A stretch of 43,547 nt of DNA, taken from Byssothecium circinans (taxonomy: Eukaryota; Ascomycota; Dothideomycetes; Pleosporales; Massarinaceae). The stretch spans positions 520,491-564,037 of the forward strand of contig ML977005.1 of the NCBI GenBank assembly GCA_010015675.1, read 5' to 3'. This document shows, piece after piece, positions 20,946 to 32,857 of this stretch. Position numbers and translations under genes: made by a program. Below the pieces are notes generated by a model, which was not told the origin of the DNA, did not search any database, and was given only the letters and a program-made list of their open reading frames with translations. Within the stretch, counting starts at the first letter, position 1. Each line of letters opens with the position of its first letter.

Positions 20946-22483
20946 ATCCTATTCATCTCGTTTATTCTATGCGGCCTAATATATAGGTATAGAAGCCTAC
21001 CACTTAGAACTAGCCTAATAGAGAAGCAAATAATATAAGTAATAATAATAGCCTATTCTATGTTAAAGAAGAGATAAGCTATAGAAAATTTAACTAGCTG
21101 CGACTTAAACGGTGCCTCTCTTATATGCTAGGTGCTTTAGTCCTTTGTCTACCTTGTCATCTAGCCTGTTCTAAGGCCTGGCCACGATAGAAGCAATGCA
21201 TGAACGAGGCCTTACTAGTGCCTTAACGCGGTAATCATGACAATCAATAGTAGCTCTCTAGCACAGCTAAATGTAGGTTAGTTAGCTAGGGAATATCCTT
21301 GTACTAGTGCCACTACTACCTCATGATGCATATCTTGCGCCTTAAAGCACACCTTACTAAGGGGCGAGAATGCCTATCCTGCTACGAAACTGCAAGGGGA
21401 TAACGGTAGAAACGACATCACTATTATGCAACGTAAGCATTCTAAGCATCTAAGCCTCTACCTTGACTTATCTGAAGGCGCTAATAGCTACCATGGATAG
21501 ATAGGAGTCTATATCTCCATAGTTATAGGGCTTATATTACCTATAACATAGTATCTCTATTGCTAGGGATAGGCTTAGACTATGAATAGATTAACTGCGT
21601 CCCTTAGTCTAGGATTCTAGATGCCTGACGACGTCACCATCTAGAAATCCACATAAATATGCCCTAGTACATGGCGTTAAGGTGTAACTACTAGTAGATA
21701 TTACTAGAGCAGCATAAGATAGTAATTATATTAGATGAAGGCCTATGAATTACTAGAGTCAGCCTTACTAATCCCATGAAAGGGGGTTTATAAAGTATGT
21801 GATTGCTTAGAGCCTGGCTAAGACTCTCACGCAACTTCATGCTTGTCTTAATGGGCGTAGGGGCCTACAGCATAAGGATATAACTTTAGCTACGTAAACC
21901 TAAGCCCTGCACCGCTAAAAGTAGACACTAAGACATATTCTAAGGTATAGATGGATCCTCGTAGTTAGGTAGTTCATGCGAAGCCATCTAGACCAATGGC
22001 GTGCATTTCCGCCTTAAAGTGCATAAGAGAAGGGCTATGCACCTATTATAGTGGTATTATAACGCAATATTAATGCGGCCTACATCTCCCTAACTATAGG
22101 TTGTTAGTATATTTAAGGCGTAGAAGTCTACCTTAAGCTCTCCTATCAGCTAAGTAGTAAAGAGCAGGATATAAAAGAGCTTTATACCTTCTTAATAATA
22201 TTTATTAAATCATCTATTTCCCTAAGAAGCACTAGTTCCTAGTAGTACCCCTTCAATAATAAGCACCTCTAATACTATGATAGGGAACCCCCCCTTCTAA
22301 TATTAGAACATAGTGCGTGTGAATATCGCCCTATTCTAGGGAACTACTAACTCTGTTTAGAACACTTCACACGAAGCTAATCCTAAGGGCCCTCTTAAAG
22401 TGATCAATACTACTACGCAGGCGCGTAATTCTTCTTGTGCTGCTTTAGTCCGTTCCTAACCTAATTAGGATATCCAGCTAACA
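20946..22483. other. AT-rich RIP'd region, no gene recognised
   Basis: Stops are frequent on both strands and no reading continues across them convincingly. Confidence 0.35.
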
Positions 22484-22948
22484 GCAGAACGCAAAGATAA
22501 TGAAAGTCGCGGCAAGATGAATGCAGAGAAAGAGAGTACAAAATACCTAAAAGCAAGAGAGACACCTTTCTCGTATGGCCTGCCTGGTAAGTAGTTCCAA
22601 AGTGCTCTTAAAACCTAGCTTACGCTGTTAGGTGCGATAGAGAGGATATTCGCTAAGGTCCTTTATCTAGGCTGCAAACTTAGCATTCTTAAAGAGTACG
22701 ATGGCTATAGTATAAGCTATCTAGGGGAGTTAGACAATTAGCTTAATAACCTAAAGAATAAATATAATAAAAACACGGACACTATTCAGAGACTCTAAGA
22801 CGAAATTCACCGTTTAAAGGGAGGAAGCAATAAAACCGAAGTAGACAAAGAAGACAGAAAGGTAGAAAGAGAGCAAGTAGATCTTAAGGATAGGAATAGT
22901 ATAATAGGAATAGCAGCTTTGAAGGGTACGTTTTGTTCATATCATTAG
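22484..22948 (+). pseudogene. Coiled-coil protein remnant
   Basis: One plus-strand frame reads AERKDNESRGKMNAEKESTK, ARETPFSYGLPGK, a hydrophobic part LLGAIERIFAKVLYLGCKLS, then a charged helical tail NNLKNKYNKNTDTIQRL and EVDKEDRKVEREQVDLKD, ending at TAG 22946. Four internal stops, at likely Gln/Trp. The tail has coiled-coil composition. No start codon identified upstream and no family recognised. Confidence 0.4.
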
Positions 22949-23066
22949 CTAGAATGAAGTTTGTAGGTTCAAGTTAGAAATAGGCTCTTAATTCCTATTC
23001 CTTAAAGGGTTACGTTATCGCTAAGTTAGCTTAATGCTAAGAATAAATTCTATAATAACCTATAGA

Positions 23067-23150
23067 TTTCTGGGCTTTACCTTATGCCACGCTATATACT
23101 AAATAGAGAGAAATCGTGCTCTTCATCTAGTATTTCATAGAGGTCTAAGG
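23067..23150 (+). repeat. 84-bp direct repeat, copy 1
   Basis: Matches 26558-26641 over its full length (shared core gagaaatcgtgctctt), with differences that are mainly transitions. A dispersed repeat of unknown nature. Confidence 0.7.
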
Positions 23151-26100
23151 ATTACTATTTTATACCTAAGCACTCTTACCCGACTAACCACTCCTAGGTA
23201 TAAGGTATAAGGTAGTTAAACCTGCTACCTACTAGGCCAAACTTCTCTAGTCTTAGCACGCTAACTAATTTCTTAGTATGAGAGGCTAGAGATTAATTTC
23301 TCTACCCTACTTTTCAAATAACAATAACCATAATAATGATAGCGATAATGACGTTACTGTTATTATTATCACTCACCCTATAAGGTTCTTATCTAGATGC
23401 TTGCCTATACCGCTAGGCCTATAGCTATTATCAAGCATGCGCTAGAGGTTGCATAAATACTAAATCCACTTCTTTAATGTCCTACGCTGCTCTGAAATGG
23501 CTCTAGGCTCCTTAGTATGTTGCATCTAGTAGGCATAATGCCACCTATATAGTAGGATCCTTGATCTTATTATAGTCTACTCCTATATAGAGTAACTAGA
23601 GGTCCCTTAAGCTACTATACTAGGTCCCTATTTATCTAGTCTTGTTAAGATAGTTAAACTTCAATGGCTAATCTTAGCCTCTTATCATGTTTCTATACTA
23701 GGTTAATGCTATAAGTTAATAGATACTAACTATGCAAAGATAAAGTCACTACATTACTATACTATCATTCATATAAGGTAAGGCATCTATTACTGTGATA
23801 GCTTTGCAATTAGCCGTACTAGAAGGCTATCATAGCGCTGTAACCTTACTCTACTGTCAAGATACTAGGCAAGGCAATAGGTGTCTTCATCTTTGCACTA
23901 GTATGCATCTATTCATCCCGCTCTTTAACGCTGACTTTTAAGCGTAGTAACATTTACGCCTGCTACTTATGCTACGCCCTAAGTATTCTTCGCAATCTTG
24001 CCTAGCTGTTAGATGAAACGTGTAGCTAGATTCCTAATCAACTTCCCTAGAGGCCTTATGCTATATCTTAGAAGTACCGTCGCACACCTTAGACGCATAG
24101 TAGTTTCATATCCACGTCATTAACCATAGAGTTGCATCCTAGAACCTATTAGCTTAGCCTTTATACCTACACTTAGATGCCCCTGTCTATGTCTTACTCC
24201 CTAGAATGGCCTTAGTGGCTGCTCTCTTTTCATAATAGCCCTATTACGCGCGCAGGACATCCTCTAGGTGAGGGCATTAGTTTAGATGCATTAAGCCTGC
24301 ATGGAACCGCACCTCTTTCTTTATCTCTATAGGAAGCTAGCCTGCTCATCCGTGTCCTAATTATGCGAGGTAGACTTATACCCCTTATCCTTCCTAGGTT
24401 TCCTTCACGGCTGTGCCTACCTATCCTACGGTAACAGTACTTCGCTACCACAAACATGCAAGGCTAGCATCAGGATCCTAGCTATAGAGCATGAGTATAG
24501 CTTTATCAAAGATTACTTATGCCATATTTTACATGCGTGAAGGAAAGAGGGTAAAGACATTAACATAGATAGTTATGAAGCCGCAGGGCGCCCTTAGGAG
24601 GTAAAGCTCTCTAGGGGATAGATACTCTAGACTAATACTTTAGATTGCATGAAGGCCTCTAACGCTGCCTGCAAAGAGACTGCTTAGGGATTGTTACTAG
24701 CTAGATAGATCCTAGTACTCATGATCCTAGGCTTAGTAATCATGGACGTAGTAAGCTAGTTAAACACCTAGCATGCGTTATAGATAGAAGCTCTATCCTT
24801 ACCTTTTTATTATCTAACTATTCAACATCAGCATATCGCTAGCCTTATAATTATATTATTTAAGCCCTTACGTCTCTTCTAGCGTGATTTCTTGCTATAG
24901 CCTTGAAACTAGCAGCACACTGTATTAACTCTACTACCTTAATCATGCATGATTGCCGTTCAAACCATGGGCCTTAAGCGTTAGTTAATCAAGCTACTTC
25001 TTTCATGCACTAAGAGAAGATGTATTAATTAGTTAGTAGAGACTTTAGAAGCTCTACCCAGTAGCTTAAGAAGGATGCTAGGTGGCGTTCCCTTAAAGCG
25101 CCCCTTATAGGCGGCCTACCTTAAGGCGTAGTAGTGTATATGATACGTTAAAACCTTAGAAGTTAATGCTACACCCTACTATAGGTATTAACTTCATCTA
25201 TATAAACTATTCTAGTCCTCTTACTAGCCTCTGTAAGTCTTTTATCTCTTACTCTATTATTGCTGATTACATAGAGACCTCTATTAATATAGCGGACATT
25301 ATTAATCTCTCTAGCAACTCTATCATAATTACAGACTCTATCAAAGAACTAATACTATAGAGGAATAAAAGAAGACGGCTAGGTATAAAACCCCTTCCCT
25401 TTCCTCTAGCCTCTATTACTTATTGCGATGGTAGGAACTGCGTTACACTCTACCTATCACTGCGCTAGGTGCGAGAGAACGCTCTAAGGTAATAATAGCG
25501 TATATTTCCTTCCCTTCTACAGTTATGTGAGTGCCCTTAGCGGTATATTTCTTTATGCTAACTCTTTTAGCTCTATTATAGTCTATGCGTCATCTAACTT
25601 ATCCTAGATAGACTCTATTCTAAAGGCACTCTTAGCCGTGCAGCCGTTAATTTAATCTCCATTCATAGGGGCGATAAGATGAAACTACCTACGTCCTTAC
25701 TTAACTTATTTAAGTGTGGAAAGAGAAATCACGCTTTAATTCTTAGTGCTATGGAGTGCTACGGCACTGTATACTCTATGTGCATGGTAGAAGGCTTGTT
25801 AAGCTAAAGATGCATGTACCTGCCTTATAGTAAGTACTAGAAAATTTACGCAAGACCTCTGCTTAGACTGTAGGTCATCCATTTTGCAAGCATTACATTA
25901 GAGAGTAGTTTGACGAGTCAAGGACATGCCTAATATGTAGGATAGATGTACCTGAGAGAGATGCGCATTTTAGGCGAGATAGGATATATGCGCTTAATTA
26001 GCCTTGCAGCCCTTCTATGTAGCTATTCTATTTAATACACGCCTAGAAAGCAGTTAGTCTCATTAATCTATATCTAGTCTAAGGCTATGCTACGTTGTTA

Positions 26101-26557
26101 CCTAAGAGATTCTTGAGACTTATAGCTTACCTTAAATTGACCTAGGGTTGCTCTTGATAGTACTAGACTCAATATCTTAGATTTTAGGTCTTGTAGACAT
26201 GCCTACTATCAGCCTAATAGCACATTTGCCTACTATTTCCTAAACCGCACGTTCCCGTATCTACTATAAATCGCTCGAGATTAGCCGTGGATAGGCTGTG
26301 CGTGGCCTTAATCCTAAAATAACTACATTTAAACCTCCTGCACCGCTAATTTTATAAGTAGTTAGTGCTACATCACACGACGGCCTTAGCTTGATGACTT
26401 AGCTTGATTAATTATGACGTTATGTGCCTGTGGGAGGAGGCGCCATTCAACTATATAATATATTAGTAAATAAAACTTAATTAAGGTGTTTATCTACTAG
26501 CCTAGTAAGGAGGCAGCTAGCTATATTCTATTATTCTCTCTATATCCTTCCTTTGCA
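23151..26557. other. AT-rich RIP'd region, no gene recognised
   Basis: A weakly coherent minus-strand stretch at 23370-23700 (YYIGGIMPTRCNILRSLEPF) might be an old coding remnant. Isolated open runs at 24230-24457 (minus) and 25166-25360 (plus) have no supporting continuation. A short AT-rich simple-sequence patch lies at 23318-23370. Confidence 0.35.
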
Positions 26558-26641
26558 TTTCTAGGCTTTGCCTCATGCCGCGCTATATTCTAATTATAGA
26601 GAAATCGTGCTCTTTATCCCGTATTTTAAGGAGGTCTAAGG
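26558..26641 (+). repeat. 84-bp direct repeat, copy 2
   Basis: See 23067-23150. Confidence 0.7.
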
Positions 26642-27019
26642 CCTAATTCATGTAACGTTAGTTAAGTATTCCTATAGTAAGACCACACCTGTTCCTGCCT
26701 ACTTTCACTAATAGAGTGACGCGCACACGAGTTTTAGTTTATTAGTAGTCACTCTTATAGTACCTGTATGAAACGTTACTATCCCATGGCGTCTAATAAG
26801 ATTAATTTAGCTCTTAAATTAGAATCTAATATCTATATAACTTAGGAGCTAGCCTATTAACTAATATTATACTAATTTAACGCCAATTATTACTAAGTTT
26901 AAATAATCTGGCAACTCTAAAAGAGTCTACTCTTAGAATTAACCCCCTCTCTACCTTAAGGATCTACTATCTAGCGTGTCTATCTTTCTACTCATCATCA
27001 TAAACATCTTCTTAAATTT
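26642..27019. other. AT-rich RIP'd spacer
   Basis: Nothing recognised. Confidence 0.35.
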
Positions 27020-27749
27020 AGATTTAACATTCATTATTCAATCCTTAATCCCTTCAAGTCATTCCAAGCCTGCGTCTAATGAATAGCTAGCGCTAGAGCT
27101 GGTGGAACTACTCCTTCTTCTATCTAAGCTCCTAGAGCTTCTTCCTCTCTCTAGGCTTCTTGCCCTCTATAGTATCTCCTAGTTTTGTAAGCTACTCGCC
27201 CTTGTTAAGCGACTTTTAAGGATATTAGTCTAATACGGGCGTTTAGCTTTCTTTAGCTAAGGTATTTCAAGCCTATTATTAAGAAAGAAATCCTCTATCA
27301 TCCTATTAGCCTTAGTTTTCTAGATAGCTCTACAGCCTAACCTGTTAGGGAGCTTATAACTGCCATCCTTATACTTAACCTAAATAGTATAGTCTAGATA
27401 CCTTCTTAGGTTGCTACCCTCTTTAGCAGCAACTCCTTTAATTCGAACAAACCCTTTTCAATCTTTTAGTGAATACGAATTCATTTTACTCCATATATTA
27501 ATGCGCTTGGTCTTTGGTAGCTGTTCTAGGTAGCCCCTAGCTGCTTTTTCTCTAACGTCCGCTGCGTCCTTAAATGCTATAGGATTCTTCTCCCCCTTTT
27601 TTTTGATAAGGAATAGATATCTTATTATTGTTAGGTTTCCAAGTACATTAGTGGTCTCTGTTAGTGCTATTACTATAATTCTCTCGCCCTTTTTAGTTAA
27701 ACCTAGTTTCCATTCAGTTGCAACTTCTACCTTCCTAGCTAGGGAGGAC

Positions 27750-27830
27750 GTTGCTGGCTCCTTAGTAGGAGTGGGTGTTGCTAGCTCCTTAGTAGGAGTA
27801 GGTATTACTAGCTCCTTAGCGGGAGTAGGT
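27750..27830. repeat. 27-bp minisatellite, three units
   Basis: Units at 27750, 27777 and 27804 (gttgctagctccttagtagg-type) plus a partial. Nine codons per unit, giving the Pro-Thr repeat of the minus-strand gene. Confidence 0.8.
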
Positions 27831-28576
27831 GTTACTAACTATAGTTACCCTTAAAGGACTACTTCCTAATATATTATCTAGTCTAGGTACTTTCGCTTTT
27901 TATTAAATTCATCTAACCTCTGATTTAGTTCATCTATTTTCTAATTCACCTCATTATTAGCAGGGTTCTTTTTGATGTGGCGAATAAATAGCATAGCCTC
28001 CTAATAATACCCTGCTAGTCCTTTGTAATTAATTATCTATTAGTTAACTGGGTCAACCCCATCATTCTTATTTATCTTCTTGATCTGATCATTAATTCCG
28101 TCTAACTCTTAGAAGGCGGCCTTAGATTTAGGATTTTTCTAAAGATAAGTGATATGCGTTGTAGCCTCTTGATACAACTTCACGGTTTTAGGAGTTAGAC
28201 CTAGAGTTTCGTATTTAACTTCTATTCTATCCTAATTATTATTACCCCTATCATTACTATCGCTAGTACTATCCTAATCTTTTAGATCTTCTATCTAATC
28301 TTTACTACAGCCTAATGCCAGAGCTGCCTCTATAACCCCTAAAATCTAAAGTTAGCAATAGATAGTAGAAAAGGGAAGCAAGTATACGTACTATTAAAGG
28401 CCTTTTAGGCGTCTTTTCCTTTGTTATATTTAGGATGAGTATTAGTACTAAGTTTCCTAGTTACTTGCTTAATTGCTTTCTCCTCCTTATATAGGTTTAT
28501 ATAGCTTTCGCTAATTCTAAGGACCTTATGATGTTCATCTTTACTACACTTTAGTATGTATTAGATTACGTCTCTA

Positions 28577-28660
28577 TCGCCATCTAAAGTGCCTCCTTCG
28601 CCATCTAAAGTATCTCCTTCGCTATCTGAAGTGTCTCCTTCATCACCTAAAGTGCCCCTA
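28577..28660. repeat. 21-bp minisatellite, four units
   Basis: Units at 28577, 28598, 28619 and 28640 (tcgccatctaaagtgcctcc-type). Seven codons per unit; encodes the acidic Gly-Asp repeats of the minus-strand gene. Confidence 0.8.
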
Positions 28661-29083
28661 GTGCCGACCTTATCATTATCATTTTGAAGCTGGTTATTGG
28701 CTGTCGCGTCGCTTTCGCTATCTATGGACTTCCCCTCTTCTTTTCTCCTTCTTTCATCTACTTTATTTCAAGCGTCTTCTAGCTTAGGGGTGGCCTCTAG
28801 CGTTATCATTAGCCTATTCCGCACCACCTTTCCCTTCCCCTTTTCATGCCTGGACCCATTAGTATCATTTGCCTTTGCTTAATTCTACTTATTTCTCTTT
28901 CTATTAGGGCCTACGCTTGGTTTAGATGTAGGTAAACGACCGCTGCCGACCATTGCGGCTACAATACTTAGGTTAGTTGTTGCTATGATAAGAGTGAATA
29001 GTACTTTATAAGGAAGAACGTGTTATAAGGGCTTTATATCATCTACTAGACACATAATTAGGCGTTCTAACAATAGAGTGTAC

Positions 29084-30060
29084 ATGAATAAGAGCTCTAA
29101 AAATAGTTATACTTCAAGGCTTAATTTGTCCCTACTTGATCCCGCAAGCAGGGCCATTTCTGATCCCGCAAGCAGGGCCATTTCTGATCCCGCAAGCAGG
29201 GCCATTTCTGATCCCGCAAGCAGGGCTATTTCTAATCCCGCAAGCAGGTCCATTTCTAATCCCGCAAGCAGGGCTATTTCTAGCCCTATAGGATAGTATA
29301 AAATGCTAAGTCTAATCTATAGATAAGCTAGATGAATAGTACTACACTAAAAGATACTACCTCCCACTAAAATCTAGTTAACATATGATAAAGCAAATAA
29401 GTTTTTAGATGCAGGTCTCTCTAACCGCATAAAACTCTATCATAAGAATGAAGAGTGCCAGCTACTCTACGTAAGCCTTCTTAAACTAACAGTAATTATC
29501 TTTAGATATCATAGCAGCCTCTATAACTTTTTCTAGGAGATATATAAAGCCCTTGAACTAACTTACTATCTAGATGAAAGTTCGACTAATTAGCAGTGCA
29601 TTAGATCTACCTCTCAGGCGGAGGTTTTTAGCCATGCATTATTCGTATAGAAGTACCTTCTTATTCAGGAGCTACGATATTCATGGCAAGTAATAAAGCT
29701 TATTATGTACCTTCCTAAGGAAACTGAGCAAGCAAAGGTGTTTTCTGAGGTGTTTCAAGATTAGGAACGCAGAGATTTGAAGGTTTTTGATCCTAAAGGA
29801 TTAGAAAAGCTACTTCAAATCTGTGCCAAAGTATAGAAGGAAGAGGATTAGTATTCGCATGGCATAGCATATGTTGCCACCGCTGACTTCCCCACGACCC
29901 AGCGTTGTGGTGTCTGTAAAAAAGAATTTAAAGCTAGTATATATAGGATTATAGTATTATGTAGCTCGTACGCTTCTCACGTCTAATATTTTAGGACTAG
30001 AGCTAAATGCCTATTATGTAAGGAAAACAAGTAGTAGATTATCTATCTTTACATGACTAG
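29084..30060 (+). pseudogene. Unidentified gene: DPASRAIS repeats and two Cys pairs
   Basis: From ATG 29084 one frame can be followed for about 320 codons with roughly a dozen stops, no frameshift. N-terminus MNKSSKNSYTSRLN, then six 8-residue repeats (DPASRAIS), then a globular part (LTYDKANKFLDAGLSNRIKL, LLYVSLLKLTVIIFRY, YLLIQELRYSWQVIKLIMYL, EQAKVFSEVFQD, LKVFDPKGLEKLLQICAKV) and a C-terminal cysteine region: CGVC, about 30 residues, then CLLC. The Cys pairs suggest a zinc-ribbon-like metal site. Stops match Gln/Trp codons hit by RIP. It is transcribed away from the gene at 28953 with about 130 bases between starts. Family not recognised. Confidence 0.5.
29137..29280 (+). repeat. 24-bp minisatellite, six units
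   Basis: Six head-to-tail units of tgatcccgcaagcagggcc-type starting at 29137, 29161, 29185, 29209, 29233 and 29257. The first three are identical; later ones differ mostly by transitions. Eight codons per unit, in frame with the gene. Confidence 0.9.
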
Positions 30061-30889
30061 ATTAAATAAATTATAGGTAATTACAGGAGTAAGGTAATTA
30101 TATAGTAGTTATAGAGTGTAAATCCATCTAGTATTGCTTATATAATACCTTATAAACCTTAGTTATATGGTAGCACACCTAAAGTTACTTAAACTTTAGC
30201 TATAATTCTTTGCCACATTTATAGACCTTGCATTACTTAAGCAATTATCTAACTACCGCATAATCTCGCAAGATAGATTATAACTATTCCTCCTTAGAAG
30301 GAGCCTTATATGGTACTGTAGAGTACCTAACTTAACTTATCATGTCTACTAAAATCTAGAGATAGCTTTGTATCTAGGCGTATAGATTTATAGATATAGG
30401 ACTACTTCTATTCTTAGTACGCTATTTTAATTAGGCATCCTCTCCTCTTTTACTCTAGTCTAAGGTCCTAAATCTAAAACTACTTCTATTCTTAGGTTAG
30501 AACTTAAATTTGCTATCATAACTCTTATAGTCTTATTTCTACGTATGTTAGTCGCACCTCTATATTAAGCCCTAATAAAGATTCTTAGGTAGTATACTAT
30601 AGCTGCTAGTAGCTTAGGGGTGATCAAAACTAGTCCCACTCTATATATAGACATCTTAAAGCTAGTTATAACCAAGTACTTAAAACATTCCTAATAATAG
30701 CGAGAGGCTATTTCCGCACCCTAAATAACTAAGGTCAATCCTAGGGTCACGGGACGCATAGTATTATAGGACAAAGCATAGGTACTTTAACTTTAGGAGA
30801 CGATAGTAACACCTTAAAGGCTAATAGTTATAGTGCCTATACTAGAATAATTTCTACACCTTCTTATAATACTCCGCACTCTATTTAAT
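30061..30889. other. AT-rich RIP'd spacer
   Basis: May contain the N-terminal part of the helicase pseudogene that follows, but I cannot follow its frame here. Confidence 0.35.
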
Positions 30890-32170
30890 CTAGAAAATTA
30901 TAAAAGGCTGATACTACTAGCAGCCTAGGCTCCCTACAGCATGCAATCCTACTTAATAAAAAAAGGTTACTACTATAGGTTGTGATTAACGAATGCTATC
31001 TAGTCATTATATTAAGCTACTAGCGTCCAAAGCTTGCTAAACTTAGGGATCTCTACATACTGTCCTACCTAATTATGTTACTAATAGCTACACTCCCACC
31101 AGCGCTAGAAGGAGTGCTTGCATAGGATATGTTGATATCATGTGCCACTTACATTCAAGCTAGCATGGTGCGGCCAAACAACCGCTACTTCGTGTCATGG
31201 TGCGCGCGAGGCAAAGCGATAAAGATAGCGCTAGCAACGTAGAGACAGTAGCAGCCGTAGCAGCTTAATAGAAGAGAGAAAAGGGTAGTGTACTACTATA
31301 GTAAGTAGCAGTATAAAGACTTAGCTAAGGCGCTCGCATGCGGGTACTATCACGCTAGCGACATTAACTAGGTAGAGAGGCTAGGGTAGTAGTAGATAGA
31401 TAGAGGGCTAATTATAACTATATTAGTACTAGGCATAGGGGTTAACTTCCCTAGAATCATCTTTCTACTGCACGTAGGGATACCGTGGAGCATAATTAAC
31501 TACGCGTAAGAGAGCAGGCAAGGGGGATAAGCTAGTGAATAGGTAGATTTAGTTATCTTAGTAGAGTAGGGTAAGGTAGAGTAGATAATAAAGTAGAAGA
31601 GTAATAACTTAGATATACAAGTAATAAGTACGTTCTTAATTAGTAGCGGGAGTTAGTGAGGGCTAATAAGCAGCTACCTTAGATGGCAAGCAGGTAGAGT
31701 GTGATGACATAGAGTCAGCCACTTGCGCCTATTATAGAGAAGGAGCTTAAGGGTAGCAGGACGCGTAGTAAGAGGCGAGTGTAGAGTGGCAGTAGGTGTA
31801 GGGGCTTTAACGAGGTATAAGAGGGTGCGTAGTGTGCTAGATAATTAAGAATAACATAGAGAGGGGTAAGTAGTAGAGGCATAAAGTAATGTAGTATATA
31901 GTACTTATAGCATAGGCATAGAGCTAGACGCGTTTTAATAGAGGGTCTAGGATAAAGGTAGTAGTCATAGCTACTAACAGTGCTAGGTAAGGATATAGTA
32001 AACTAGTGTTAGTACTAAACGTAGTAGTGTAGTAGCAAGGGTAGTATAAGGTAAAAGAAAAAAGTAGAGATAATTCATTAGTATAAGTATGTAGGAGAGC
32101 TTAGTAGAGACTAGAAAGAGTATGTAGAATAGCTAGGGAAGTAGCATTAAGTACATATTTAGGGCGAGAA
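30890..32170 (+). pseudogene. RecQ helicase, telomere-linked type, RIP-inactivated
   Basis: RecQ-family ATP-dependent DNA helicase remnant. In one plus frame: DTTSSLGSLQHAILL; motif II as INECY (DECH in the family; both changes are CpA-type transitions); RPKLAKLRDL; motif III LLIATLPPALEGVL (TATLPP); SMVRPNNRYFVSWC; VVYYYSK; YYHASDIN; then LGIGVNFPRIIFLLHVGIPW and NYA-stop-ESRQGG, equal to motifs V and VI (ALGxGVDxPRI...HxGxPxSMIDxxQESGRxGR). After a one-base frameshift near 31680 the frame goes on ECDDIESATCAYYREGA. About 25 stops. The wording is like the subtelomeric helicases of ascomycetes. Missing: motif I and the N-terminus. Confidence 0.8.
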
Positions 32171-32285
32171 CTCTAGTAACGCGATGGTTCTTACTATTTA
32201 ATACATGTACATGTACATATATTTTCTAAGAGTAGAAATTATTTATAAATAAGGGTAGAAATAGTTTAGTAGAACTGCTTCTATC

Positions 32286-32365
32286 CTTATTTTTTTTTTT
32301 TATCTTTGTAAGATGTAGGTTCAAAACCCATCTAAGGTATGTTTTTTTTTTTTTTTTTTTTTTTT
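32286..32365 (+). ncRNA. tRNA-like 3' half with poly-T tracts (SINE-like?)
   Basis: GGTTCAAAACC at 32318-32328 resembles the tRNA B box (GGTTCGANTCC), inside an arm agatg...catct. It is framed by 12 T (32290-32301) and 24 T (32342-32365). No matching A box or D arm is convincing upstream. Could be a decayed tRNA-derived retroposon or chance. Confidence 0.25.
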
Positions 32366-32604
32366 CTCTTTTAAAAAGAGAAACAAAACTTACGGTATAA
32401 ATTAGGTAAAAAATAAAAGAGGAAATTCTATAATTTAGGGTGCAGAGTTATAATACATAAAAAATGAACTTTTTAGGATCTTCTACCTTCTAGCATAATA
32501 AATATACTTATATGCACTAGGTCCTAGCCTGCTAAGCTAACTTCTCCCTACACTAATGTCTATTAGATTAGGAGAAATAGTATTTCTTCGTTACCTCTAG
32601 AGTG

Positions 32605-32857
32605 CTAAAGATCTAGCATAACCTTATCCTCCTTAACTTGCGCTTTGCTAATCCGCGATGCATTAGCCTTTAGCTCTAGCATATCTGACATAGCACTCTT
32701 CCGCTTCCGACCGCGTCCTTTCTTACCTGCGGTAGGTTCCTCTGCCTCTGCTGTAGCACTCACGACATTCTTAGTCCCTTTAGCAGCCTTCTTAGCCTCT
32801 TTCACAGCACGCTCCGCTCGCGCCTTCTCAAGCCATTGAGGGGGAGTGTGGTGGACC
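32605..32857 (-). pseudogene. C-terminal tail of a pogo/Tc1-type DDE transposase
   Basis: The minus strand reads HHTPPQWLEKARAERAVKEA, AAKGTKN, AEAEEPTAGKKGRGRKRKSA, then MLELKANASRISKAQVKED and stop at 32605. The PPxWLEKAR...GRGRKRKSA pattern is the basic, low-complexity C-terminus seen in fungal DDE transposases of the pogo/Fot1 group. The catalytic domain is not found upstream (32860-33000 is AT-rich), so this is a truncated relic. It is much less AT-rich than its surroundings. Confidence 0.45.

Larger units (their letters stand above)
27020..28953 (-). pseudogene. Long unidentified gene with acidic and Pro-Thr repeats
   Basis: From ATG 28953 (MVGSGRLPTSKPSVGPNRKR) the minus strand reads as a protein of roughly 640 residues with stops mainly at likely Gln/Trp. 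Parts in order: basic N-terminus; acidic repeats (GDTLDGEGGTLDGD) from a 21-bp tandem array; helical segments (LGLTPKTVKLYQEATTHITY, INDQIKKINKNDGVDPVN, KIDELNQRLDEFNKKRKYLD); a Pro-Thr repeat TPTPTKELA; a conserved-looking globular part (IIVIALTETTNVLGNLTIIR, NPIAFKDAADVREKAARGYL, MNSYSLKD, GSYKLPNRLGCRAI); and an Arg/Ser-rich C-terminus (SLERGRSSRSLDRRRSSS). I do not recognise the family. It is divergent to the gene at 29084. Confidence 0.5.

Noticed and set aside
24230..25360. Isolated open frames at 24230-24457 (minus) and 25166-25360 (plus)
   Set aside because: Neither continues past its ends nor shows motifs; chance open runs are likely.
27603..28882. Plus-strand frames at 27603 and 28697
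   Set aside because: They lie opposite the long minus-strand gene and reflect its Pro-Thr and acidic repeats.
29137..29280. Possible CRISPR-like array
   Set aside because: Units are contiguous 24-bp tandem repeats with no spacers, inside a eukaryotic coding frame.
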